A DNA stretch of 64,000 nt from Roseococcus sp. SDR (GTDB lineage Bacteria; Pseudomonadota; Alphaproteobacteria; Acetobacterales; Acetobacteraceae): the NCBI RefSeq assembly GCF_019083995.1, contig NZ_JAHRCU010000001.1:186001-250000 (forward strand), in the 5' to 3' direction. Below, one piece after another: positions 44,032 to 52,786 of this stretch. The stretch's first letter is position 1. Every line of letters starts with the position of its first letter. The translations under genes were made by a program, and so were the position numbers. Under the pieces are notes generated by a model that did not search any database, had not been told where the DNA came from, and saw only the letters and a program-made list of their open reading frames with translations.

Positions 44032-45308
44032 GCACGACGATTTTCGGGGTCACGCTCCCCCCCCGCCACGGCTTTTCCGTCCCCATCCAGCTGGTCGAGC
44101 AGGGCGGGATCTCCGCCTGGCTGGTGGAAGATCATTCGGTGCCGGTCGTCTCGATCGCCTGGGCCTGGCCCGGGGGTGCCGCGCGCGATCCGGTGGGGCG
44201 CGAGGGGCTCTCCGCCTTCGCCGCCGCCATGCTGAGCGAGGGCGCGGGCGACTACGACAACATCGCCTTCGCCGATGCGCTGCGCGATTCGGGCATCGGC
44301 CTCTCCTTCTCGGGCGGGCGGGACAGTTTCGACGGCAGCTTCCGCGCGCTGACCACGGCCCTGCCGGAGGCGGTGCGCTTGGCACGCCTCGCCATGGCGC
44401 GGCCGCGGCTGGATGCGGCCGCGATCGGGCGCGTGCGCGCGCGGGCCGTGCTGGGCGCGCGCCAGCAGCTGGAGACGCCGGCCGGCATCGCCCGCCGCGC
44501 CTTCTGGGAATCCGCCTATCCGGGCTTCCCGGCCGGGCGGCTTTCCACGCCGGAGAGCCTGACGGCGATCACCGAGGCCGAGATCCGCGCGGCGCTGGCG
44601 GCACAGCTCCGCCAGGGCGGCGTGATGATCGCGGCCTCGGGCGCCATCAACGCCACGCAACTCCGAGCCATCATGGCGGAACTCTTCGCCGACCTGCCGG
44701 CCGGCGCGCCGGAGGCGGTGCCCGCCCTGCCGCCGCTCGCGCCCTTCGGCATCGCGGCGCGGGAGAAGGCGGCGCCGCAATCCACGCTGGTCTTCGGCCA
44801 GGACGGGCTTCTGCCGAATGATCCGGGCTGGGAGGGCTTCCAGGTGGCGCTGCGCATCCTCGCGGGCGGCGGCTTCACCAGCCGGCTCATGCGCTCGGTG
44901 CGCGAGGAGCGGGGCCTGACCTATGGCATCGGCGCGGGGCTCGACCTGCTCTTTGGGCGCGGCATCGTCATCGGCAATGTCGCGACCGAGAACGCCAAGG
45001 TGGGCGAGGTCTGGGGCCTGGTGCGGGGGGCCTGGGCCGAGATGGCCGCAAATGGCCCGACGGTGGAGGAACTGACCGAGGCGGTGGATTTCCTGGGCGG
45101 CTCCCTGCCGCTGCAATTCACCGACAGCCGGCGCACCGCCTCGCTGCTGCTGGGGCTGCGCCAGGCGGGGCGGCCGCTCGACTGGCTGGCCGGGCGGCCG
45201 GCGCGGCTGGCCGCGCTGAACCGCGAGAATGTGGCGGCCGTGGCGCGCCGCATCCTGAAGCCGGATGGCCTGGTGCTGGCAGTGGCGGGGCAGCCGCAAG
45301 GGCTGTAG
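44028..45308 (+). CDS. M16 family protein, inactive partner
   Basis: 426 aa from ATG 44028 (ATGA overlap). Aligned in order with the preceding peptidase, the zinc motif region reads GLSAFAAAMLSEG (about 60-72), so both His and the Glu are replaced by Ala. The C-terminal domain keeps the R/Y block RSVREERGLTYGIGAGLD, which binds substrate in M16 proteins. No evident signal peptide at the start, which is odd for a partner of an exported protein. Translationally coupled to the active subunit. Confidence 0.88.
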   Translation: MSTTIFGVTLPPRHGFSVPIQLVEQGGISAWLVEDHSVPVVSIAWAWPGGAARDPVGREGLSAFAAAMLSEGAGDYDNIAFADALRDSGIGLSFSGGRDSFDGSFRALTTALPEAVRLARLAMARPRLDAAAIGRVRARAVLGARQQLETPAGIARRAFWESAYPGFPAGRLSTPESLTAITEAEIRAALAAQLRQGGVMIAASGAINATQLRAIMAELFADLPAGAPEAVPALPPLAPFGIAAREKAAPQSTLVFGQDGLLPNDPGWEGFQVALRILAGGGFTSRLMRSVREERGLTYGIGAGLDLLFGRGIVIGNVATENAKVGEVWGLVRGAWAEMAANGPTVEELTEAVDFLGGSLPLQFTDSRRTASLLLGLRQAGRPLDWLAGRPARLAALNRENVAAVARRILKPDGLVLAVAGQPQGL

Positions 45309-45338
45309 TCTCAGTGTCTTGGCGAAATGGGTCAGGAC

Positions 45339-46964
45339 ATGACGGGCGATTCCCTGCAGGCGGCTTGGGCGAGGATCACGGAGCTGGGGGCGGCGCCCGG
45401 CGCCTCGGCGATCCGTCCGCTCTTCGCCGCCGAGCCTGATCGCTTCGCCCGCTTCCATGCCCGCGGCGCCGGGCTGCTGCTCGACATCTCCAAGACCGCC
45501 ATCTCGGACGAGGTGCGGGCCGCGCTGCTCGACCTCGCGCGCGTGGCGGGGGTGGAGCGGCGGCGCGACGAGATGGCGCATGGCGCCCTGGTGAACGAGA
45601 CGGAGCGCCGCGCCGCCCTGCACATGGCCTTGCGGCAGGCGCTGCCCGGCGCGCCCGGCCCCTCGGCCGAGGCGGCCGAGACGCTGGAGGCGATGCGCGT
45701 CTTCACGGAAGCCGTGCATCGCGGCGAGATCCGGGGCGCGACCAACCAGCGCTTCGACACGGTGCTGAACATCGGCATCGGCGGCAGCGATCTCGGCCCC
45801 GTCATGGTGGGGCGCGCGCTCTGGCGCGCGGGCGACCCGATGCGGCCCATCCATCTCGGCAATGTGGATGGCCATGGCTGGGAGACGGTGCTGCCGCAGC
45901 TGGATGCGCGGCGCACGCTGGTGCTGGTGGCGTCCAAGACCTTCACCACGCAGGAGACGATGGCGAACGCCCATCTGGTGAAGCGCTGGATGGAAGCGAG
46001 CGTGGGCAAGGCGGGGGCGACGGCGCATTTCGTCGCCCTCTCCACCAACATGAAGGCGACGGCGGAATTCGGCATCGCGCCGGACCGTGTGTTCCCCTTC
46101 AATGACTGGGTGGGCGGGCGTTTTTCGCTCTGGTCTTCCATCGGGCTCTCGCTGGCGCTCTCGCTGGGCTGGGACCGCTTCCGCGCGCTGCTGGACGGTG
46201 CCGCCGCGATGGACCGGCATTTCCTCTCGGCGCCGCTGGGGGCGAACCTGCCCGTGCTGCTGGCGCTGACCGAGGCCTGGCATGTGAACGGGCTCAACCT
46301 CAACCGCCGCGCCGTCCTGCCCTATGATGAGCGGCTGCGCCGCCTGCCCGCGCATCTGCAGCAGCTCGAGATGGAAAGCCTGGGCAAGCGGGTGCATCTC
46401 GATGGCAGCATCGTCTCGCGCGCCACGGGGCCGGTGGTGTTCGGCGAGCCGGGGACCTCCGCGCAGCACAGCTTCATGCAGCTCGTGCATCAGGGGCCGA
46501 AGCCGGTGCCGGTGGATTTCATCCTGGTCGCCAAGCCCGACCACAGCCATGCCGAGAACCACCGCATCCTGCTCGCGAACGGTCTCGCCCAGGCCGAGGC
46601 GCTGCTGATGGGGCGCGATGCGGCCGGCGTGGAGGCCGATATGCGCGCCGCCGGCGCCGATGCGGCGACCATCGCGCGGCTGCTGCCGCACCGCATCTTC
46701 CCGGGCGACCGGCCCTCGGTGACGATCGTGCTGCCGAGCCTCGACCCCGCCTCGCTCGGGGCGCTGATCGCGCTCTATGAGCACAAGGTCTTCGTGCTGG
46801 GCGCGCTGTGGCAGATCAACCCCTTCGACCAATGGGGGGTGGAGCTGGGCAAGGTGCTGGCCACGCCGCTGGTGAAGGAATTGGAGCAGCGCGTGCCGTC
46901 CGACGCACATGACAGCTCGACGCGCGGGCTGCTGGCCGAGGTGCTGAAACTCCAGGCGGGATGA
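45339..46964 (+). CDS. pgi: glucose-6-phosphate isomerase
   Basis: 541 aa from ATG 45339 (AGGAC upstream; ATG 45327 is an alternative). Signatures: NIGIGGSDLGPVM, the substrate-binding FTTQETMANAH, and GKVLATPLVKELE near the end. Interconverts glucose 6-phosphate and fructose 6-phosphate in glycolysis and gluconeogenesis. Normal length for bacterial PGI of this type. It stands 14 bp before mutL and 30 bp after the M16 gene. Confidence 0.95.
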   Translation: MTGDSLQAAWARITELGAAPGASAIRPLFAAEPDRFARFHARGAGLLLDISKTAISDEVRAALLDLARVAGVERRRDEMAHGALVNETERRAALHMALRQALPGAPGPSAEAAETLEAMRVFTEAVHRGEIRGATNQRFDTVLNIGIGGSDLGPVMVGRALWRAGDPMRPIHLGNVDGHGWETVLPQLDARRTLVLVASKTFTTQETMANAHLVKRWMEASVGKAGATAHFVALSTNMKATAEFGIAPDRVFPFNDWVGGRFSLWSSIGLSLALSLGWDRFRALLDGAAAMDRHFLSAPLGANLPVLLALTEAWHVNGLNLNRRAVLPYDERLRRLPAHLQQLEMESLGKRVHLDGSIVSRATGPVVFGEPGTSAQHSFMQLVHQGPKPVPVDFILVAKPDHSHAENHRILLANGLAQAEALLMGRDAAGVEADMRAAGADAATIARLLPHRIFPGDRPSVTIVLPSLDPASLGALIALYEHKVFVLGALWQINPFDQWGVELGKVLATPLVKELEQRVPSDAHDSSTRGLLAEVLKLQAG

Positions 46965-46977
46965 GCTAAACCAGGGG

Positions 46978-48720
46978 ATGGTGATTCGCCGCCTCCCCGA
47001 GACGACCGCGAACCGCATCGCCGCCGGCGAGGTGGTGGAGCGCCCGGCCGCCGTGGTGAAGGAGCTGGTGGAGAACGCGCTGGATGCCGGTGCGCGCCAG
47101 ATCCGCGTCAGTCTCGAACAGGGCGGCATTGGCCGCGTCCTGGTCGAGGATGACGGCAGCGGCATGGGGCCGGAGGATCTGGCGCTTTCCGTCGAACGCC
47201 ACGCCACCTCCAAGCTGCCGGAGGAGGCGATGCTCTTCGCCATCGGCACGCTGGGCTTCCGGGGTGAGGCGCTGCCCTCCATCGGCGCGGTGGCGCGGCT
47301 CTCCATCACCTCCCGCCCGCGGGAGGGCGAGGCGCATCGCATCACGGTGGAAGGCGGGCGGGTTTCGGCGGTCGCCCCGGCCTCCGGCGCGCCGGGCACG
47401 CGCGTCGAGGTGAATGACCTGTTCTTCGCCACCCCGGCGCGGCGGAAATTCCTGCGCACCCCGCGCGGCGAGGGCGAGGCGGCGATGGATGCGCTGCGGC
47501 GCCTGGCACTCGCCTGGCCCGAGGTGGGCTTCGAGGCGAACCTCGATGGCCGCGCCGTGCTGAGCCTCGCTCCCACCACGCGCGAGGGGCGCATCCGTGA
47601 CCTGCTGGGCGAGGAATTCGCCGCCGCCGCCCTGCCGATTTCGGGCGGCGCGCCGGGGGTGCTGGAGCTTTCGGGCCTGGCCGGCGGGCCGGCCTTCACG
47701 CGGGCGACGGCGATGGAGCAGCATCTGGTGGTCAATCGCCGCCCGGTGCGCGACCCCCTGCTGCGGGCCGCGCTGCGCGTCGCCTATCGCGAGGTGATGG
47801 CGCCGGGGCGGCACCCGGTGGCGGCGATCTTCCTCGACCTGCCCGCCTCGGAGGTGGATGTGAACGTCCACCCGATGAAGACCGAGCTGCGCTTCCGCGA
47901 TGCGGCGGGCGTGCGCGGTGCGGTGATCTCGGCGCTCAGGCGCGCGCTGGGGCATGGCGTGGGCGAGGTGGCGGGGCCTGCGGGGCCGACTCTCGGCTAT
48001 GCCGGGCCGGCGCGGTTGAGCTTCACGGCGCCGCCCACGCGGCCGGCCTATGGCTCCGGCGGCTTCGCCGAGGCGCCGCTGCCACTGGCCTTCGCCCCGC
48101 CCGCGCCTGCCGCGCCGATGCAGGCCGCGCCCGTCCCGGCGGAGCACCCCTTGGGCCGGGCGCTCGCGCAGGTGCTGGAGACCTACATCCTGGCCGAAGC
48201 CCCGGATGGCGCGCTCATCCTGGTGGACCAGCATGCGGCGCATGAGCGGCTGACGCATGAGCGCCTGGCGGAGGAGATGCGCGCGGGCGCCGTGCGATCC
48301 CAGCCGCTGCTGCTGCCCGCCGTGGTGGAAATGCCGGGCGCCGCCGCCCTGGCCGAGGCCGCGCCGGAGCTCGCGCAGCTCGGGCTGGAGCTGGAGGGGT
48401 TCGGGCCGGGCGCCGTGATCGTCCGTGCCTTGCCCGCGCTGCTGGGCGCGCCCGACCCCGCGCCGCTGCTGCGCGACCTCGCGGAGGAACTCACGGAATC
48501 GGGCGAGGGGACGGCGCTGGCGCTGCGCCTCGACGCCGCCATCGCGCGGCTGGCCTGCCATGGCAGCATCCGCGCCGGGCGGCGGCTGACACCGGCCGAG
48601 ATGGACGCGCTGCTGCGCGCGATGGAGCGCACGCCGCGCGCGGCCACCTGCAGCCATGGACGGCCGACCTATCTCAGGCTCGGCGCCGCGGAATTCGCCA
48701 GGCTCTTCGGGCGGAGCTGA
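46978..48720 (+). CDS. mutL: DNA mismatch repair protein MutL
   Basis: 580 aa. N-terminal GHKL ATPase: LPETTANRIAAGEVVERP, ENALDAGA and FRGEALPSI. Middle linker rich in Pro/Ala (about 320-390). The C-terminal domain contains DQHAAHERLTHE, matching the DQHA-x2-E-x4-E motif of endonuclease-type MutL, as expected where MutH is absent. Works with MutS in mismatch repair. Its last 52 bp overlap the convergent gene. Confidence 0.95.
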   Translation: MVIRRLPETTANRIAAGEVVERPAAVVKELVENALDAGARQIRVSLEQGGIGRVLVEDDGSGMGPEDLALSVERHATSKLPEEAMLFAIGTLGFRGEALPSIGAVARLSITSRPREGEAHRITVEGGRVSAVAPASGAPGTRVEVNDLFFATPARRKFLRTPRGEGEAAMDALRRLALAWPEVGFEANLDGRAVLSLAPTTREGRIRDLLGEEFAAAALPISGGAPGVLELSGLAGGPAFTRATAMEQHLVVNRRPVRDPLLRAALRVAYREVMAPGRHPVAAIFLDLPASEVDVNVHPMKTELRFRDAAGVRGAVISALRRALGHGVGEVAGPAGPTLGYAGPARLSFTAPPTRPAYGSGGFAEAPLPLAFAPPAPAAPMQAAPVPAEHPLGRALAQVLETYILAEAPDGALILVDQHAAHERLTHERLAEEMRAGAVRSQPLLLPAVVEMPGAAALAEAAPELAQLGLELEGFGPGAVIVRALPALLGAPDPAPLLRDLAEELTESGEGTALALRLDAAIARLACHGSIRAGRRLTPAEMDALLRAMERTPRAATCSHGRPTYLRLGAAEFARLFGRS

Positions 48721-49295
48721 ACCCCCTCCCACAGCACCTCGCAGGCGGCACCGGCGCGCAGCGTGAGGGTGAGGCCCTCCAGCCCGGCGAGCGGCAGCGG
48801 GCCGCGCAGCGCGGTCAGAACCGGCTCGACCGGGCCCGGGAGATCGAGCGGCGGCAGGGCGATGCGCGCCACCTCGCCCGCGCGGAGGGTCACGCAGGGG
48901 CGGGCGGGGCCAGCCGCCAGCGCCAGCACCGCGCCCTGGCCCAGGATGCGGGCGCGTCGCCAGTGATTTTCGGGGATCAGGCCCGGCTCGGCCTGCCAGA
49001 GGCGGCAGGCGGGGAAGGCGGGGCCTTCGCCCAAGGCGCCGGAGAGCTGGAAGGGCGCGCCCTCGGCCCGCACCGCCAGCGGTGGCCCCGGCAGTTCCAG
49101 CACCACCCATCCGGCGGCGGGGGCCATCAGGCGTGCAAGGCCTGACTGCGTCTCCACCACCAGCGCCGAGGCGGGCGCCGCGCGGGGCAGGTGCAGGGCG
49201 AGCAGGTTGCCCGCGGGGGGCAGGTGCAGGGGCTGGGGGGCATCGCCCAGCCAGAGGCGCGTGCTGCCGGCCTGTCTTTGCTGGATCAGGCGCAT
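48669..49295 (-). CDS. hypothetical protein, beta-rich
   Basis: 208 aa; Leu/Ala/Pro-rich with alternating polar residues, as in a beta-sandwich. No membrane helix or signal peptide and no family recognised. Its start lies inside the last codons of the glycosyltransferase gene (10-bp overlap), so it is translationally coupled to it. The 3' end overlaps mutL by 52 bp on the other strand. Possibly an accessory of the glycosyltransferase (position only). Confidence 0.6.
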   Translation of the reverse strand: MRLIQQRQAGSTRLWLGDAPQPLHLPPAGNLLALHLPRAAPASALVVETQSGLARLMAPAAGWVVLELPGPPLAVRAEGAPFQLSGALGEGPAFPACRLWQAEPGLIPENHWRRARILGQGAVLALAAGPARPCVTLRAGEVARIALPPLDLPGPVEPVLTALRGPLPLAGLEGLTLTLRAGAACEVLWEGVQLRPKSLANSAAPSLR

Positions 49296-50362
49296 GCGGC
49301 GGCCAGCAAGAAGGCGGTGCGGCGGATCATCGCCGCTTCGTCCCAGGCGGCGGCCACGGCACGCGCGCGGGCGACGCGGCGGGCGGTGGCCGCGGGGTCG
49401 CGCCGGGCCTCGGCGAAGCGGGCGGCGATGTGGTCGGGGTCCCGCAGCACGATCCAGGCCATCTCCTCGGCCGCGGGCCAGGCTTCCAGCGCGGCGCGGG
49501 TGGCAAGGATGGGACAGCCGGCGCGCGCCGCCTCCAGCACCGAGAGCGGGCAGCCCTCATGCTCGGAGGCGAGGAGGAAGGCATCCACGCTGGCCAGCAG
49601 GGTGGGGATGTCGTCACAGGGGCCCAGCACATGGACATGGCTGGCCTCCGCAAGGCGCGCGCGCAGCGGGCCGTCGCCGGCCAGCACCACCTGGCCCGGG
49701 CGCAGCCGCGCGCCGATGGCGGGGGCGAGTTGCGCGCCCTTGCGGATGTCGAGCCGGCCGACCTGCGCCAGCAGCGGCACGCCCTCCGGCAGGCCGAGTG
49801 TGGCGCGGGCGGGCGCCGCGGGCGGCAGGGGCGGGATGCCGTTGGGCACCGCGGCGACGCGGCAGGGCGGCCAGCCGAAGAGCGCCTCGAGCCGCCGGGC
49901 GGAGACCTCCGAGACGGCCGCCCAGTCGGCGCGGAGGCCGGGCAGCGCGGCGCGCTCGACCTCGTCCAGGTGCCAGTCCAGCCGCACCAGATGCGCGACC
50001 GCCAGGCTCGGGATGTGCGCCTCGGCCAGCGCCTGGAGGGCGCCGAAGCCCTCCGTGGGCAGCGGGCAGCAGACCAGCGCCGCCTCGGGCCGGGCGGTGG
50101 CGAGGCAGCCGGCCAGGGCGCGGCGCTGCCAGTCCAGCGCGGCCGCGCGCGGCATCCCCTCGGGCGGGCGGAGGGCGGCGGGGATCGGGCGTGCGGTGCC
50201 CAGCGCCGGGCCGGCCGCGGCCAGCACGTCGGGCTCGGCCGCGATGGCGACCTTGGCGCCCATGGCGATCAGGCCGCGCGCGATCTGGAGCGTCTGCGCT
50301 TCGGCGCCGCCGAAGACGGGGGAGGGGATGACGACCAGGATGCGCCCGGGCTGGCCGCGCAT
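49286..50362 (-). CDS. glycosyltransferase family 4 (GT-B)
   Basis: 358 aa. GT-B fold: opening VIPSPVFGGAEAQTLQIARG (donor/acceptor glycine loop), a middle LAQVGRLDIRKGAQ and PNGIP, and a C-terminal donor-binding block LLASEHEGCPLSVLEAARAGCPI with the E-x7-E pair of GT4 enzymes. A sugar nucleotide donor such as UDP- or GDP-sugar is expected; acceptor unknown. It follows rsmD by 7 bp and is coupled to the downstream hypothetical gene. Confidence 0.87.
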   Translation of the reverse strand: MRGQPGRILVVIPSPVFGGAEAQTLQIARGLIAMGAKVAIAAEPDVLAAAGPALGTARPIPAALRPPEGMPRAAALDWQRRALAGCLATARPEAALVCCPLPTEGFGALQALAEAHIPSLAVAHLVRLDWHLDEVERAALPGLRADWAAVSEVSARRLEALFGWPPCRVAAVPNGIPPLPPAAPARATLGLPEGVPLLAQVGRLDIRKGAQLAPAIGARLRPGQVVLAGDGPLRARLAEASHVHVLGPCDDIPTLLASVDAFLLASEHEGCPLSVLEAARAGCPILATRAALEAWPAAEEMAWIVLRDPDHIAARFAEARRDPAATARRVARARAVAAAWDEAAMIRRTAFLLAAACA

Positions 50363-50369
50363 CGGGCGC

Positions 50370-50915
50370 TCAGCCTTGCAGGATCAGCAGCCGCGCCTTG
50401 CCGTGGCGGCGGTCATCGAGGGGCGTGAAGCGCGTTTCGGGCAGCGGGTCGCGCTCGGCCAGCTCGGTGCAGATCAGCGCGCCGGGGGCGACCCAGCCCG
50501 CCGCGTCCAGCGCCGCCAGCGCGGGGGCGAGGAGGTTCGCGCCATAGGGCGGGTCGAGGAAGATGAGCGTCGCGGGTTTCACCGCGCGGGGGGGCTTCGT
50601 CGCATCGCCCGCGATGACCTGTGCGTCCGTCTTGCAGTTCGCGATATTGGCGCGGAGTGCGGCCAGCGCCGCGCGGTCCTTCTCGATGAAGGTGGCGGCG
50701 GTGGCGCCTCGCGAGAGCGCCTCCAGTCCCAGCGCGCCGGTGCCGGCGAAGGCGTCGAGCACCTCGGCACCCTCCACCATCTCGCGGCCCGCCCAGGGCG
50801 CGTGCCAGAGCATGTCGAACAGGGATTGCCGCGCGCGGTCGGAGGTGGGGCGCACGGTCTCGCCGGCGGGGGCGATGAGGCGCTTGCCCTTCCAGCGGCC
50901 GGAGATGATTCTCAT
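50370..50915 (-). CDS. rsmD: 16S rRNA (guanine966-N2) methyltransferase
   Basis: 181 aa. RsmD family: MRIISGRWKGKRL start, RPTSDRARQSLFDML, SAM motif LDAFAGTGALGLEALSRGA, and the catalytic DPPY (in FLDPPYG). Methylates G966 of 16S rRNA in the 30S subunit. It follows the RluB-type gene after a 154-bp region of palindromes; these two genes are commonly paired in alphaproteobacteria. Confidence 0.94.
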   Translation of the reverse strand: MRIISGRWKGKRLIAPAGETVRPTSDRARQSLFDMLWHAPWAGREMVEGAEVLDAFAGTGALGLEALSRGATAATFIEKDRAALAALRANIANCKTDAQVIAGDATKPPRAVKPATLIFLDPPYGANLLAPALAALDAAGWVAPGALICTELAERDPLPETRFTPLDDRRHGKARLLILQG

Positions 50916-50927
50916 GTCAGGCCCTCA

Positions 50928-51056
50928 GGCGCCGGGCGCCGGCTCCGCCGGCTTGGCTTCGGAATGCTGAAGCATTCCGCCGCGCCTATTCGGCGCGGAT
51001 TCTCGCAGCGTGTCGCTGCGTCTGCGTGGGGCGGAGTGGCACGCCCGCTGCTCCGC
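50928..51056. repeat. run of six short palindromes
   Basis: GGCGCC-G-GGCGCC (50928-50940), GCCGGC-TCC-GCCGGC (50938-50952), GGAATGCT-GA-AGCATTCC (50961-50978), CCGCGCC-TATTC-GGCGCGG (50980-50998), CGCAGCG-TGT-CGCTGCG (51004-51020), GCGGAG ... CTCCGC (51031-51056). They fill the gap between the RluB-type gene and rsmD. No ORF. Confidence 0.8.
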
Positions 51057-51069
51057 GGTGCGCCCGCCA

Positions 51070-51996
51070 TCAACCCTTGCCCCGCCTGCTTGGCGCCGCC
51101 AATCCCAGCTGCTCGCGCAGCACCTTCGGGTTCACCTCATCCACCGCGCCGCGCTCCAGCGTGCCGAGCTGGAAGGGGCCATAGGCGATGCGGATGAGGC
51201 GCGAGACTTCCAGCCCCATCCAGGCGAGCACGCGGCGGATCTCGCGGTTCTTGCCCTCCTGGAGGGAGACGGTGAGCCAGGCATTGTCGCCCTTGCGGCT
51301 GTCCACGCCGGCCTCGATCGGCGCGTAGCGCACGCCCTCGATCGTGACACCCTTCGCCAGCACCTCCAGCGCGCGCGGATCGAAATCGCCAAAGACGCGC
51401 ACGCGATAGCGCCGCACCCAGGCGTTCGAGGGCAGCTCCAGCCGGCGCGAGAGGGCGCCGTCATTGGTCAGCAGCAGCAGGCCCTCGCTGTTGAGGTCGA
51501 GGCGGCCGACGGAGATCAGGCGCGGCAGGCCTTCGGGCAGGCGCTCGAAGACGGTGGGGCGGCCTTCGGGGTCGCGATGCGTGGTGACGAGGCCCGCCGG
51601 CTTGTGGAAGCGGAAGAGGCGCGTGCGCTCCGGCTCATTCACCGCGCGGCCATCGACGGTCACGATGTCATCCGGCTGCACGAAGGTGGCGGGCTGCGTG
51701 ACGAGCTTGCCGCCCAGCTTCACGCGGCCCTCGGCGATGATCTTTTCCGCATCGCGGCGGCTCGCGACGCCGGCGCGCGCCAGCCATTTGGCGATGCGCT
51801 CGCCGCGTTGGGACTCGTCGGCTTCGCCGCCCGGCCGATTCAGCTCTCCGGGCTTCTCCCTCCGACCATCGGGCGGGGCTTCGCCGCCCGGCCGATTCAG
51901 CTCTCCGGGCTTCGCCCTCCGACCATCGGGCGGGGTTTCGCCGCCCGGCCGATTCAGCTCTCCGGGCTTCGCCCTCCGACCATCGGGCGGGCTCAC
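51070..51996 (-). CDS. RluB-type rRNA pseudouridine synthase with N-terminal tandem repeats
   Basis: 308 aa from GTG 51996, which overlaps the stop of the GATase gene (GTGA); an ATG at 52065 would overlap that gene by 73 bp. Right after the start come three copies of a 19-residue unit (PPDGRRAKPGELNRPGGET), basic and Pro/Gly-rich. Then an S4 RNA-binding domain (ERIAKWLARAGVASRRDAEK) and the catalytic domain with GRLDLNSEGLLLLTND, where the Asp is the pseudouridine catalyst. Modifies 23S rRNA (RluB/RsuA group). The repeats are not typical for the family. Confidence 0.9.
   Translation of the reverse strand: MSPPDGRRAKPGELNRPGGETPPDGRRAKPGELNRPGGEAPPDGRREKPGELNRPGGEADESQRGERIAKWLARAGVASRRDAEKIIAEGRVKLGGKLVTQPATFVQPDDIVTVDGRAVNEPERTRLFRFHKPAGLVTTHRDPEGRPTVFERLPEGLPRLISVGRLDLNSEGLLLLTNDGALSRRLELPSNAWVRRYRVRVFGDFDPRALEVLAKGVTIEGVRYAPIEAGVDSRKGDNAWLTVSLQEGKNREIRRVLAWMGLEVSRLIRIAYGPFQLGTLERGAVDEVNPKVLREQLGLAAPSRRGKG
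51821..51991 (-). repeat. 3 x 57-bp coding tandem repeat
   Basis: Units begin at 51821, 51878 and 51935. They differ by only a few bases, for example CTTCTCCC against CTTCGCCC and GGCTTCG against GGTTTCG. Each encodes 19 residues in frame at the very start of the RluB-type protein. Confidence 0.9.
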
Positions 51997-52706
51997 CGGC
52001 ACGCCTCCACGAAGGCGCGCAGGATCAGCGGGTCGGCCGGGTCCACGCTGTATTCGGGGTGCCATTGCACGCCGAGGGCGAAGCGATGCGCGGGTGCCTC
52101 GATGCCCTCGATCAGGCCGTCGGGCGCGGTGGCGTTCACCACCAGGCCATCGCCCACGCTCTTCACCGCCTGGTGATGCGCGGAGTTCACCGCCATGCGC
52201 GCGCGGCCGGTGATGCGGGCGAGCAGCGTGTCGGGCGCGATCATCACCTCATGCCCCGGCTCGGTGCGCGGGTTGGGCTGTTCGTGCGGGATCTCGCTCG
52301 GGTGCTCGTCGGGGATGTGCTGGATGAGGGTCGCGCCGAGTGCCACCGCCAGCAATTGCTGCCCGCCGCAAATGCCAAGCACGGGCTGGTCCTTCGCCAG
52401 CGCGCGACGTGTGGCGGCGAGCTCGAAATCGGTGCGGCCGGGCTTGAGCGTGACCTTGGGATGAGGGGCACCGCCGCCCCACAAGGCGGGGTCCACGTCG
52501 AAGGCGCCCCCGGTGACGAGCAGCCCGTCCACCGCATCGAGATATTCGGCGGCGAGTTCGGGCGCATGCGGCAGGGCCACCGGCAGCCCGCCCGCCGCGA
52601 TCACGGCGGAGAAATAGTTCTGCCGGAGCGCATACCAGGGCAGCTTGGACCAGCCGCCCGCCGGTTCGGCATCCAGCGTCAATCCGATCACGGGGCGTCT
52701 TGTCAT
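51993..52706 (-). CDS. class I glutamine amidotransferase (C26, PuuD-like)
   Basis: 237 aa from ATG 52706 (AGGGGCC just before). Nucleophile C113 in GICGGQQLL; the His and Glu of the triad in VQWHPEY. The opening PVIGLTLDAEP and LLVTGGAFDVDP fit the gamma-glutamyl-GABA hydrolase group, which works in putrescine breakdown; other gamma-glutamyl amides are possible. No other polyamine gene is nearby. Coupled to the RluB-type gene downstream and divergent from tadA. Confidence 0.85.
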   Translation of the reverse strand: MTRRPVIGLTLDAEPAGGWSKLPWYALRQNYFSAVIAAGGLPVALPHAPELAAEYLDAVDGLLVTGGAFDVDPALWGGGAPHPKVTLKPGRTDFELAATRRALAKDQPVLGICGGQQLLAVALGATLIQHIPDEHPSEIPHEQPNPRTEPGHEVMIAPDTLLARITGRARMAVNSAHHQAVKSVGDGLVVNATAPDGLIEGIEAPAHRFALGVQWHPEYSVDPADPLILRAFVEACR

Positions 52707-52786
52707 GGCCCCTGTGAAGCAGCGCCACGCCGCCAGCACAAGATGGCGTTTGCGTGAAGCCGGCCGGCTCGGGCAGAAGGCCGCGC

